From positions 454,028-518,027 of the forward strand of contig JANQOR010000038.1 of NCBI GenBank assembly GCA_028285685.1: 64,000 nucleotides of DNA. The letters run 5' to 3'. Source of the DNA: Cyclobacteriaceae bacterium. Lineage in GTDB: Bacteria > Bacteroidota > Bacteroidia > Cytophagales > Cyclobacteriaceae. The translations under genes and the position numbers were made by a program. Positions 36,227-44,971 of the stretch are shown here, one piece after another (within the stretch, counting starts at the first letter, position 1; each line of letters starts with the position of its first letter). The notes beneath the pieces are model-generated. The model had not been told where the DNA came from, ran no database searches, and saw only the letters and a list, made by a program, of their open reading frames with translations.

Positions 36227-36945
36227 TGTTTGGATGGCAAAAAAAAGCCATGGCAACTCCGGTTGTTGATGTTCACTCACATCTTATTCCAGCGATTGAC
36301 GATGGTGTCAGAACGCTTGATAAGTCAATTGAGATCCTTAAAGGATTTTCGAAGATTGGAATTAAGAAGGCAATTACGACTCCACATATTCACCCAAACT
36401 ATCCCAACACAAAAGATGATATTTTAAGTGGGTTAGAAGTCGTAAATGAGAGAATTCAGGCAGAAAATATCGATTTGGAATTAGCTGCCGCAGCTGAGTA
36501 TTTTGTTGACGATGTTTTTATGCAGCGAGTCAAAGAAAAGGCTGAGATTCTCCATTTTGGCCCTAACTACGTTTTAGTAGAATCATCTTTCCTTAATAAG
36601 CCCATTTACTTTGAGGCCTGTATATTCGAACTACAATCGAGAGGATATCAGCCGGTTTTGGCACACCCAGAACGCTACCGATTTCTTGAAGGCGAGTTGG
36701 AGTGGCTGTTGCAGCTTAAAGAAATGGGAATTTTGTTTCAGGTCACCATCAGTTCGTTTGTAGGTTTTTATGGAACGATACCCCAAAAAATAGCTATCTC
36801 ATTGTACGAACGACGATTGATTGATTTTCTAGGATCTGATTTACATGGTTTTAATCAAATCAGTGTTTTAGAGGAAGGTCTTCGTCATAAAATGGTCGAT
36901 AAATTATGTCGATCAGCCGAGCTAAAAAATAAGTCACTACTTTAA
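36226..36945 (+). CDS. CpsB/CapC-type tyrosine-protein phosphatase (PHP family)
   Basis: 239 residues. PHP-domain metal ligand motifs are visible: DVHSHLIPAIDDG at about 15-27, TTPHIHPNYPNT at 47-58, a central glutamate in AAAEYFVDD, then VLAHPERYRF near 147 and FLGSDLHGF near 201. These are the manganese-binding residues of CpsB/YwqE-type phosphatases that remove phosphate from BY-kinase tyrosine tails. It overlaps the Wzc-type gene by 1 nt (stop TGA / ATG), which implies translational coupling and a functional pair. The tail of Wzc is Tyr-rich, which is the presumed substrate. No gene closes the unit further: 94 bp of AT-rich gap follows. Confidence 0.92.
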   Translation: MFGWQKKAMATPVVDVHSHLIPAIDDGVRTLDKSIEILKGFSKIGIKKAITTPHIHPNYPNTKDDILSGLEVVNERIQAENIDLELAAAAEYFVDDVFMQRVKEKAEILHFGPNYVLVESSFLNKPIYFEACIFELQSRGYQPVLAHPERYRFLEGELEWLLQLKEMGILFQVTISSFVGFYGTIPQKIAISLYERRLIDFLGSDLHGFNQISVLEEGLRHKMVDKLCRSAELKNKSLL

Positions 36946-37039
36946 AATCTGTGGAAAACTTTTTATAGTGATTTGGTTGTTTTATTCTTTTAAAAGCTAA
37001 TTTCATTTCAAGTATTCATCATCAAATACGCTTTCGTCA

Positions 37040-38443
37040 ATGCATGAAGAACATAAACGTAAGGAAGAGAGGGAGTTGATCAAGAGGTATGAAGCTTTTG
37101 TTAAAAACAAGGAAAACCACTATTTCGATGAAGAAGCTTTTGTGCAGATAATCAACTATTACTCCAGTCGGGAGAAGCCAAATAAAGCATTGAAAGCAGC
37201 AGAGGTCGCCTTGGAACAGTTTCCATTCTCTGTTGATCTGACAATTGAAAAAGTAGATGTCCTTGTTAAACTTGACAAGGCAGGCGAAGCTATTGATCTT
37301 TTGGAATACACGCTTAATGTTCAACCAAATGATCCTGAGCTATTAATCCAGAAGGGTTCGGTTCACTGCGTTCTTAACGAGTTTGAAGAAGCCATTATCT
37401 GCTATGAGAGTGCTGTGGTTAATGTTGAAGACAAGGATGAAGTTTATTTTAATATAGGGATGGCCTACCAGGGACTTGGAAAATACTCCGAGGCTGCGGA
37501 GCAGTATAAAAAGACCATCGAATTAAATATGCACAATGAAAATGCGCTGTATGAATTGGCGTATTGCCTGGATGTTTCAGGTGAGTTGGAGAGCAGTCTT
37601 TCTTACTATCAGAAATTCATAGATCAGGATCCATACTCTGAATATGCTTGGTATAATATTGGAATTGTCCAAAATAAGCTAAAGAGGTATGCTGATGCCG
37701 TGGATTCCTATGAATATGCTACAGCCATTGATGATGAGTTCAGCAGTGCTTGGTTTAATATGGGAAATGCGTTGATGAATTCAGGTAAATACGAGGAAGG
37801 TCTTTCTGCCTATCTAAAGACCTTTGATCTCGAAGGTGCATCTCCTGAAATTTACAGCCATATGGGTGCTGCCTATGAGAAACTGGAGCAGTTGGAATTG
37901 GCTATAAAATATTATCAAAAGGCGACCAAGCTTGATCAAATGTACCATGAAGCCTGGTATGGTGTAGGGGTCTGTCTTGCTTTACAAGAGAAATGGTATG
38001 AAGCCATTCACTTTTTGAACAAAGCGCTCAAATTGAATCCTGAAAATCCCATTTATTGGAAGGCTGTTGGAGACGCTGAATTCAAAACTGGCAATTTAGT
38101 GTCGGCTATTGATGCGTTTTCTCAGGCAAGTGAGATGGATTCCGAAAATCCTGACGTATGGTTGGATTGGTCGTTGATATACTATGAGCAAGGCGATTAC
38201 GAGAAAGCAATTTCCATTTTGGAAACAGGCCTGGACGAGTGCCCTTCCAACGCTGAAATGTACTATCGGGGAGTGGTTTACATGATTGGCTCAGGGAACT
38301 ACAAAAGCGCGATCAACAGATTGGAAACTGCACTTATGTTGGACTATGAGGGCCACAAAGTCCTGTTTGATTTTTTCCCTAATTTACCTACCCAGAAAGC
38401 TCTCTATAGGATCATTGATCAGTTTCGGAAAGACAAGGAATAA
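37040..38443 (+). CDS. TPR-repeat protein
   Basis: 467 residues, cytoplasmic by sequence (no signal). From about residue 60 it is a continuous TPR superhelix of at least ten 34-residue units; examples are GKYSEAAEQYKKTIELN, KRYADAVDSYEYATAID, GKYEEGLSAYLKTFDLEG, EQLELAIKYYQKATKLD and GDYEKAISILETGLDECP. TPR proteins mediate protein-protein contact; no partner is indicated. It lies between the export genes and the ComA-like gene on the same strand with gaps of 94 and 70 bp, and may be its own transcript. Confidence 0.88.
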   Translation: MHEEHKRKEERELIKRYEAFVKNKENHYFDEEAFVQIINYYSSREKPNKALKAAEVALEQFPFSVDLTIEKVDVLVKLDKAGEAIDLLEYTLNVQPNDPELLIQKGSVHCVLNEFEEAIICYESAVVNVEDKDEVYFNIGMAYQGLGKYSEAAEQYKKTIELNMHNENALYELAYCLDVSGELESSLSYYQKFIDQDPYSEYAWYNIGIVQNKLKRYADAVDSYEYATAIDDEFSSAWFNMGNALMNSGKYEEGLSAYLKTFDLEGASPEIYSHMGAAYEKLEQLELAIKYYQKATKLDQMYHEAWYGVGVCLALQEKWYEAIHFLNKALKLNPENPIYWKAVGDAEFKTGNLVSAIDAFSQASEMDSENPDVWLDWSLIYYEQGDYEKAISILETGLDECPSNAEMYYRGVVYMIGSGNYKSAINRLETALMLDYEGHKVLFDFFPNLPTQKALYRIIDQFRKDKE

Positions 38444-38513
38444 ATCATTTTTTTTCTCTGAGATATTTTAGACTTTTGCGGCTTGCTTAATCGACCAAGT
38501 ACAAACTGCTTTA

Positions 38514-39269
38514 ATGAACTATTACCTTAACAACCTACCTGAGAGAACCAAAAAACCGCGCACACAAGGATTTACAATGGTCATGGATAAAGGGCTTAGC
38601 TTACGTGAGGTCTCAGACCTGATCGAAGTAAGTGGGGAATTTATTGACATAGTGAAGTTGGGATGGGCTACCTCCTACGTTGTTCCGAATCTAGGAGATA
38701 AAATAGAATTGTACAGGAGCGCCAATATTCCCTGCTATTTGGGCGGTACCCTATTTGAAGCCTTTGTTGTTCGCAATCAGTTTGATGACTTTCGTGGAGT
38801 TTTGGAAAAGTACAAGTTGGAGTTTGCTGAGGTCTCTGATGGCTCCATTGAAATGAGTGCCGAAGATAAATGCCAGTATATCAAAACCCTCTCCGAGCAG
38901 GTTACAGTTTTGAGCGAGGTGGGGTCTAAAGATGCCGCAAAGATTATTCCTCCCTACAAGTGGATTGAGCAAATGCAAATGGAATTAGATGCCGGTGCCT
39001 GGAAAGTGATTGGAGAGGCAAGAGAGAGTGGAAACGTGGGGTTGTTCAGGGATTCTGGGGAGGTCCGTCAAGGACTGGTCGAAGAAATTTTAACTCAAAT
39101 TCCAGCGGAAAAAATTCTTTGGGAGGCGCCACAAAAGGCACAGCAAGTATGGTTTATCAAATTGTGTGGATCCAACGTAAACCTAGGTAATATTGCTCCC
39201 AATGAAGTAATCCCCCTCGAAACCATTAGACTTGGTCTGAGAGGGGATACCTTCGATTTTTTTCTCTAG
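38514..39269 (+). CDS. Phosphosulfolactate synthase-like protein (ComA family)
   Basis: 251 residues. Pattern fits the ComA family: the opening LPERTKKPRTQGFTMVMDKGLSL, then FIDIVKLGWATSYV, CYLGGTLFEAFVVRNQ, EVSDGSIEMS, VLSEVGSKDAAK and the C-terminal IWEAP-like segment LWEAPQKAQQVWFIKLCG. ComA adds sulfite to phosphoenolpyruvate to make (R)-phosphosulfolactate, the first step to coenzyme M in methanogens. Bacterial relatives occur in Bacteroidota, where a link to sulfonate metabolism is suspected but not settled; here it has no ComB/ComC-like neighbours. Its stop codon directly abuts the stop of the convergent barrel-like gene (39269/39270). Catalytic activity is inferred from family only. 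Confidence 0.85.
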   Translation: MNYYLNNLPERTKKPRTQGFTMVMDKGLSLREVSDLIEVSGEFIDIVKLGWATSYVVPNLGDKIELYRSANIPCYLGGTLFEAFVVRNQFDDFRGVLEKYKLEFAEVSDGSIEMSAEDKCQYIKTLSEQVTVLSEVGSKDAAKIIPPYKWIEQMQMELDAGAWKVIGEARESGNVGLFRDSGEVRQGLVEEILTQIPAEKILWEAPQKAQQVWFIKLCGSNVNLGNIAPNEVIPLETIRLGLRGDTFDFFL

Positions 39270-39887
39270 TTATTTAAGCAAGAAACCAACCGTAAACCCT
39301 CCGGAAACTGCTATGGGAAAGCTGCCATCTCCGTTGGCGTGACTGTGGTGATATTTTCCGTCCGAGCTATTGTCAAAACCATAGCCGACTCCTACATGCC
39401 AATCGACAGACATGACGTCTGCTAGAATGTATTGTCTTCCATAATTGATCATAAATGCAATTGACCGGAAACTTTCTCGTCTACGGATGTCATTGAAAGA
39501 ATTAAAATCGACAACGTCCTCATTGTACAGAGACAACACGATTTCTGGCTTTATGTATTTCCCACCAAGAAGATGCGAACCTCGGAGATCTCGAGTTGCA
39601 AAATCAGGGTTGAGCTTAAATTTTGGACCCCCTCGGAACAAAAATCCACTAGGGTCAGTGTTATCGCTGTTATCTACTCCTAAACCAATAAATCCAACCT
39701 TGGCCTCCCAGGAAACCCAATCTTTGATATAACTCTCGTATCCAAGTGTGGTGTGTCCTACCAATGGGGAAAAGAACTCCATTTTGATGATGCTCTTTTT
39801 TTGGGTTTCATAGTCAATGTCGACCGTCTGAGAGAATGTGGTGAAGCTTATAGCCAGAAGTGTGAGATGTATTGCTATTCTTTTCAT
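39270..39887 (-). CDS. Hypothetical outer-membrane protein
   Basis: About 205 residues from Met23 of the longest frame (MKRIAIHLTLLAIS), chosen because it begins a good signal peptide ending TTFSQ; the upstream 22 residues do not. The mature part is rich in alternating aromatic strands (SPLVGHTTLGYESYI, WEAKVGFIGLG, FLFRGGPKFKL, FMINYGRQYILA, WHVGVGYGF, VSGGFTVGFLLK) as in a small eight-strand barrel. No conserved family recognised. The gene is convergent with the ComA-like gene with zero spacing between stop codons, and divergent from the DUF368 gene (90-bp gap). Confidence 0.6.
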   Translation of the reverse strand: MKRIAIHLTLLAISFTTFSQTVDIDYETQKKSIIKMEFFSPLVGHTTLGYESYIKDWVSWEAKVGFIGLGVDNSDNTDPSGFLFRGGPKFKLNPDFATRDLRGSHLLGGKYIKPEIVLSLYNEDVVDFNSFNDIRRRESFRSIAFMINYGRQYILADVMSVDWHVGVGYGFDNSSDGKYHHSHANGDGSFPIAVSGGFTVGFLLK

Positions 39888-39977
39888 GAATTCTAGGTTT
39901 TTAAAAAAATTCCGATTTATATGTAATACAAAAATTAAACCCGTGACCCTCAAAAAGACTTTGATTAAGTTCGCACC

Positions 39978-40862
39978 ATGAAGAATTTTATCCTCTTTCT
40001 GAAGGGTGCAGCAATGGGTGCAGCGAATGTAATACCGGGTGTTTCCGGCGGTACTGTCGCATTCATAACCGGAATCTACGAGAGGTTGATCGTCGCACTT
40101 AAGAACATTGACCTTGAGTCATTAAGGCTTTTTTTCAGCGGAAGCTTTAGTGAGTTTTCGAAACGAGTAGATCTAAACTTCTTGTCAATTCTATTCCTAG
40201 GGGTCTTTGTCAGCATTCTTAGTTTGGCAAAAGTCCTTGAATTAGCTTTTGAAAATTATGAAGTACTGACATTGTCATTTTTCTTCGGACTCATTATGGC
40301 CTCAATTCTAGCTGTCGGCAACAAGATTGAGAAGATCAATTCCTCGTCGATCTTGTCCTTTGTTTTCGGGACTGCCATCGCCGTTTCAATTGCCTTTTTA
40401 CCCCCAGCTCAGGCCAACAGTTCATTTTTCTACTTAGTGCTGTGCGGAGTTGCTGCAGTTTCTAGTATGATCCTACCGGGACTATCAGGTTCTTATGTCC
40501 TTCTGCTTATGGGAAACTACGTGCTCGTTCTCCGGGCAGTCAGCAGCTTTGATTTTTCAATACTTCTTCCAATGGTCCTGGGCTGCATTGCCGGTCTCGT
40601 ATTGCTTTCCAGATTGCTTTCCTACCTATTTGCGAATTTCAAGGATCAAACGATCGGAATATTGACAGGATTTGTTTTTGGATCTCTCTTAATCATCTGG
40701 CCTTGGAAGACTACCCTAACCGAATCACTCGCCGGACAGGAAAAAGCGACGGGCTACATCTGGAATTTGCCAGAAGTGAATGGCCAATTTTTCCTTTCAA
40801 TTACTTTGATTGTTGCCGGATTTTCGTTGGTCTATTTACTTGAAAAAAAATCCGTGGGATAA
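39978..40862 (+). CDS. DUF368 membrane protein (polyprenyl-phosphate transporter family)
   Basis: 294 residues with about eight to nine transmembrane helices. The family signature GAAMGAANVIPGVSGGTVAF is at residues 10-29, and PGLSGSYVLLLMGNY near 165-179 is the second, inverted half of the same motif, giving the internal symmetry of this family. DUF368 proteins have been shown in other bacteria to act in recycling of undecaprenyl phosphate across the membrane (PopT-type). That would support peptidoglycan and the nearby surface-polysaccharide export, since both use the same lipid carrier; the link to the export genes is an inference from position. Followed by aroE after 66 bp. Confidence 0.93.
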   Translation: MKNFILFLKGAAMGAANVIPGVSGGTVAFITGIYERLIVALKNIDLESLRLFFSGSFSEFSKRVDLNFLSILFLGVFVSILSLAKVLELAFENYEVLTLSFFFGLIMASILAVGNKIEKINSSSILSFVFGTAIAVSIAFLPPAQANSSFFYLVLCGVAAVSSMILPGLSGSYVLLLMGNYVLVLRAVSSFDFSILLPMVLGCIAGLVLLSRLLSYLFANFKDQTIGILTGFVFGSLLIIWPWKTTLTESLAGQEKATGYIWNLPEVNGQFFLSITLIVAGFSLVYLLEKKSVG

Positions 40863-40928
40863 TGCATGCTTCAGCAGCTGCAATCTGAACTTTCAGAAGT
40901 AACTTAGTGAAATCTGCTACAATATCTA

Positions 40929-41672
40929 ATGAAGAGATTTGGATTAGTTGGACACCCACTAGGTCACAGTTATTCTAGAGAGTTTTTTCAAAAGAAGTTC
41001 GAACAACTTGGACTAAAAGACCACTCCTACGAGTTGTTCGATATGGAATACTTGAAGGAATTTCCAGCTTTATGGCTCAAGTACAATGATTTGATTGGGG
41101 TAAATGTAACTGTGCCTCATAAGGAAAATGTTGTTCGTTTTTTAGATCATCAAGATATTAGTGTAATCAAAGTAGGGGCTGCAAATGTGATAATGAAAAA
41201 AAACGGCAGGTTACATGGATATAATACTGACTATCTCTCTTTTAAGGAATCCCTGAAGAATTGGATTGGAAATTTCAAAAGCGAAGCTTTAGTGTTGGGT
41301 TCTGGAGGCTCTTCTAAAGCTGTTGCAGTGGCTCTGGAAGAACTGGAGATTGATTCGTATCAAGTTTCACGAAGGAAGTCAAAAGGTGACTATACCTATG
41401 ATCAACTTTATAGACAGCCCGGAATCATAAAAAGATTTCTTCTTATAGTAAATGCGACACCTCTCGGCATGTTTCCCAACGTTGATTCCCTTCCCAGCAT
41501 TCCATACAAACACCTGACCAAAAAGCATCGTTTATTCGATTTAGTTTATAATCCGGATGAAACTGCATTTATGCGTAAGGGAAAAGAGTTTGGAGCCAAA
41601 GTGAAAAATGGCATTGAAATGTTGCAGCTTCAGGCAGAAAGATCGTGGGAGATTTGGACAAGAAGTAACTAA
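40929..41672 (+). CDS. aroE: Shikimate dehydrogenase
   Basis: 247 residues, shorter than the E. coli enzyme (272) but normal for Bacteroidota. Seen: substrate-binding HPLGHSYS at 9-16, catalytic Lys65 in VTVPHKENV, Asp101 in YNTDY, nucleotide-binding LVLGSGGSSKAVA near 120-131, and NATPLGMFP near 178-186. Reduces 3-dehydroshikimate to shikimate with NADPH in aromatic amino-acid synthesis. The UvrB ATG overlaps its stop (TAATG), so the two are translationally coupled, though they are metabolically unrelated. Confidence 0.95.
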   Translation: MKRFGLVGHPLGHSYSREFFQKKFEQLGLKDHSYELFDMEYLKEFPALWLKYNDLIGVNVTVPHKENVVRFLDHQDISVIKVGAANVIMKKNGRLHGYNTDYLSFKESLKNWIGNFKSEALVLGSGGSSKAVAVALEELEIDSYQVSRRKSKGDYTYDQLYRQPGIIKRFLLIVNATPLGMFPNVDSLPSIPYKHLTKKHRLFDLVYNPDETAFMRKGKEFGAKVKNGIEMLQLQAERSWEIWTRSN

Positions 41673-43693
41673 TGGATTTTAACCTTTTCTCAGAATACGA
41701 GCCCACAGGTGATCAGCCCCAGGCGATAGCCCAAATTGTTGAGGGAATAAAAAACGATGAGCCATCGCAGACTCTACTAGGTGTTACTGGTTCAGGAAAA
41801 ACCTTTACCATGGCTAACGTTGTGGCTCAGGTAAACAAACCAACCCTTGTTTTAAGTCATAACAAGACGCTTGCAGCACAATTGTACGGGGAGTTCAAAC
41901 GATTTTTTCCGGAAAATGCTGTAGAGTACTTCATTTCCTATTACGACTACTATCAGCCAGAGGCCTACATTCCGACAAGTAATATTTACATCGAAAAAGA
42001 TCTTTCCATAAACGAGGAAATTGAAAAATTAAGACTTAGCGCCACTTCCGCACTGTTATCAGGACGAAGAGATGTTATTGTGGTAGCATCTGTCTCATGC
42101 ATCTATGGCATTGGCAATCCGGATGAATTTGGAAAAAATGTCATTCGAATTCAGGAAGGTGACAAAATCGCTCGGAACAAATTTCTCTTCGATTTAGTGG
42201 ACATCCTCTACAGTAGAACTGAAGTCGAATTCAAAAGGGGTACATTTCGAGTGAAGGGGGATACTGTCGACGTATTTGTGGCATATGCGGATTTCGCATA
42301 CCGCTTTATTTTTTGGGGCGATGAGATAGAGTCAATCCAGCGGATTGATCCCGTCTCAGGACTGAAACAATCTGACGAACGTATTGTCACTATTTTTCCA
42401 GCCAATCTCTTCGTTACCGGAAAAGATCAACTTCAGGTTGCAATACGTGAGATACAAGATGACATGGTTGCTCAGGTCCAATTCTTCGAGGATGAAAGAA
42501 GGTTTTTGGAAGCCAAAAGGTTGAAGGAGAGGACAGAGTTTGACGTAGAAATGATTCGCGAGATTGGATACTGCTCGGGAGTGGAAAATTATTCCAGATA
42601 TTTTGACAGACGTCAGCCCGGTAGTCGACCCTTTTGTCTGTTAGACTATTTCCCTGATGATTACCTCATGATTATTGATGAAAGCCATGTGACTGTTCCA
42701 CAGGTCAGAGGAATGTGGGGGGGTGACAGAAGTAGAAAAGTTAATCTCGTCGATTACGGTTTTAGGTTGCCATCGGCGCTGGACAACCGACCGCTAACTT
42801 TCAATGAGTTTGAAGAGATGATCAACCAGGTAGTGTTCGTAAGCGCTACACCTGCTGAGTATGAACTGAGAAAATCTGAGGGAGTGATTATAGAGCAGCT
42901 TATTCGGCCTACGGGACTTTTAGATCCTGTGATCGATGTGCGCCCAAGCTTAAATCAGATAGACGACCTTATGGAGGAGATCCAACAAAGAATTGAGTTG
43001 GAGGAACGTGTCCTGGTTACCACATTAACTAAGCGCATGGCAGAAGAACTCTCCAAATACCTTCTGAATTCGGGAGTAAAAACCAAGTATATCCATTCAG
43101 AGGTAGACACCTTAGATCGTGTGGAAATTTTGCGAGAATTGCGTCTTGGCATATTTGACGTCCTGGTCGGAGTAAACTTGCTACGTGAAGGGCTTGACTT
43201 GCCTGAGGTCTCACTAGTAGCAATTCTGGATGCCGACAAGGAAGGTTATCTACGGAACGAACGATCTCTAGTCCAGACAATTGGCCGAGCTGCCAGAAAT
43301 GAGCGTGGAATGGTAATTATGTACGCCGACCAGGTGACTACTTCGATGAAGCTTGCGATAGATGAAACTAACAGGCGCCGAGCCATACAAATGGAATACA
43401 ACGCCGACCACGGAATTGTGCCGACCTCAGTCAAAAAAGATAAAGAAGCAATACTGACACAAACCGGTGTCGCAGATAAAAAGAAGGGAGCAAAGAAATA
43501 CTACATAGAGGAAGAACAGACAGTTGCAGCTGATCCGGTGGTTTCATATATGTCTCTCGAACAGCTGGAAAAGCTGGTGGCAGAAACGAAGAGAAAGATG
43601 GAGAAAGCTGCTAAAGATTTAGACTTTATGGAAGCCGCAAGACTAAGAGATGAGATGCTTGATCTCGAAAAGATGATAAAGGAAAGGAAATAG
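41672..43693 (+). CDS. uvrB: Excinuclease ABC subunit B
   Basis: 673 residues, full length. Walker A GVTGSGKT at 37-44, beta-hairpin [12 protein letters not shown] near 90-101, DEAD-type box IIDESHVT near 330-337, the helicase motif [28 protein letters not shown]-like segment ([15 protein letters not shown]) near 506-520, QTIGRAARN near 533, and a C-terminal UVR domain (about 628-672) with [16 protein letters not shown] that binds UvrA/UvrC. It locates and verifies bulky DNA damage. Co-translated with aroE by a 1-nt overlap. Nothing about it is unusual apart from that pairing. Confidence 0.97.
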   Translation: [673 protein letters not shown]

Positions 43694-43802
43694 TTTATTG
43701 TTATTCGTTTGGAAAACCTCCTGCTCTATAGGATACTTGCTTTTCAATATTGAGATAAGCCAAAGGACACACTGCTAATTAAGATTCACGAAATAAATTA
43801 AC

Positions 43803-44765
43803 ATGTCAAAAATTACTGGATTTGGTACGTACGCACCGGAGAAAATTGTCGATAATCAGTACTTTGAAGAGCTGATTGATACAAATGATGAGTGGATTGT
43901 AACGAGAACCGGCATCAAAACCAGACGAATGGCGGCTGCTGATCAACTCACTAGTGATATGTCCGTAAAGGCGGTTGAGGAATTGGTGTCAAGGAGTGGA
44001 AAAGACATCAAAGACGTCGATTTTATTGTGGTCTGCACTACCTCCCCAGACCAAACTATGCCAAACACAGCCTCGAGAGTTCAAGATAAAATGGGTATTG
44101 AAAATGCAGGTTGCATCGATATCTATGCGGCGTGTGCTGGCTTTGTTTATGGACTTCAGATTGCACATGGATATGTAAATTCCGGCATTTATAAGAAGGT
44201 CTTGGTAATCGGCGCTGAGGCGCTTAGCAGAATTACTGACTATGCGGATAGAACCTCATGTATCCTTTTTGGGGATGGTGCTGGTGCAGCTATCGTCGAA
44301 CCCAGTGAAGAAGAACACTTTCTCTCTTTCAACTCAGGAACAGACGGCGATCTTGGACATGATCTTTACCTGACTCGAGAAAATACGATTATCAACGGAT
44401 TGGATTCCAGACCTAATGGTAAGATTATACAAAACGGCAAAGCAGTTTTTAAATGGGCCGTCAGAAGTATTCCGATAAAAGTTCGGGAACTGGTGGCGAA
44501 AGCTGGCCTGGAATTGGAAGATATTGATTTTATTGTACCTCACAGTGCCAACCTGCGAATCCTAGAGTCGATATCAAAAGATCTTAATTATCCGATGAGT
44601 AAAGTACCTGAAAGTGTTAGCGACTTTGGAAATACATCTTCTGCATCTATTCCGCTGGCAATCTCAAAGGAGATCAGAAATGGAAATATAAAGTCTGGAA
44701 TGACGGTTCTAATGATAGGTTTCGGTGGAGGGCTAACCTTTGCAGGAACTATTGTTAAATGGTAA
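43803..44765 (+). CDS. fabH: 3-oxoacyl-ACP synthase III (KAS III), FabH
   Basis: 320 residues. KAS III signature: active-site Cys111 in YAACAGF, His247 in VPHSANLRI and Asn277 in FGNTSS form the Cys-His-Asn triad; GFGTYAPEKIVDN at 6-18 and the DEWIVTRTGI region are also typical. It condenses acetyl-CoA (or branched starter) with malonyl-ACP to start fatty acid synthesis. It is a stand-alone gene without plsX or other fab neighbours, and Bacteroidota genomes often have a second FabH elsewhere; which role this copy has is unknown. A promoter-terminator pair lies just downstream in the 153-bp gap before alkD's 3' end (see small RNA entry). Confidence 0.95.
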   Translation: MSKITGFGTYAPEKIVDNQYFEELIDTNDEWIVTRTGIKTRRMAAADQLTSDMSVKAVEELVSRSGKDIKDVDFIVVCTTSPDQTMPNTASRVQDKMGIENAGCIDIYAACAGFVYGLQIAHGYVNSGIYKKVLVIGAEALSRITDYADRTSCILFGDGAGAAIVEPSEEEHFLSFNSGTDGDLGHDLYLTRENTIINGLDSRPNGKIIQNGKAVFKWAVRSIPIKVRELVAKAGLELEDIDFIVPHSANLRILESISKDLNYPMSKVPESVSDFGNTSSASIPLAISKEIRNGNIKSGMTVLMIGFGGGLTFAGTIVKW

Positions 44766-44874
44766 CGGAGGTTTTTCCAAACAAAAACGTCTAATAAATG
44801 GTTAGTTAACTGACTAAAATGGATGATTGACGTTGATATTTCGAAAATTTTAATTCCTGAACCATTATATGTAT

Positions 44875-44882
44875 TAGATTTG
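44875..44882 (+). promoter_or_regulatory. -7 box TAGATTTG downstream of fabH
   Basis: Perfect TAnnTTTG match, about 5-6 bp before the start of a compact three-hairpin segment that ends in a terminator. No TTTG at the exact -33 spacing; only a weak TTTT/TTTA at 44848-44851 (spacer 22-23). Confidence 0.35.
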
Positions 44883-44886
44883 CAGA

Positions 44887-44971
44887 ACTACTAGGCGGTA
44901 GTAAGTTTTTTCCCGATGCTAATCGGGATTGGTGGTGAACAGAGCGGACTCCTTGTCCGCTCTTCTTTTTT
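44887..44971 (+). ncRNA. Candidate small RNA with three hairpins and terminator
   Basis: About 85 nt. Seen: 5-bp hairpin ACTAC-taggcg-GTAGT (44887-44902), a T-run, 7-bp hairpin TCCCGAT-gcta-ATCGGGA (44911-44928), a short linker, and a 9-bp terminator stem AGAGCGGAC-tcctt-GTCCGCTCT (44941-44963) followed by TCTTTTTT. A promoter-like TAGATTTG precedes it. Its 3' half lies antisense to the last codons of the alkD-like gene. It could instead be the 3' UTR of fabH that happens to contain a promoter-like box. No known small RNA family was recognised. Confidence 0.35.

Noticed and set aside
44911-44928. TCCCGAT-GCTA-ATCGGGA hairpin as a terminator for the minus-strand alkD-like gene
   Set aside because: On the minus strand it is followed by an A-run, not a T-run, so it cannot be an intrinsic terminator in that direction; it fits better as part of the plus-strand small RNA candidate.
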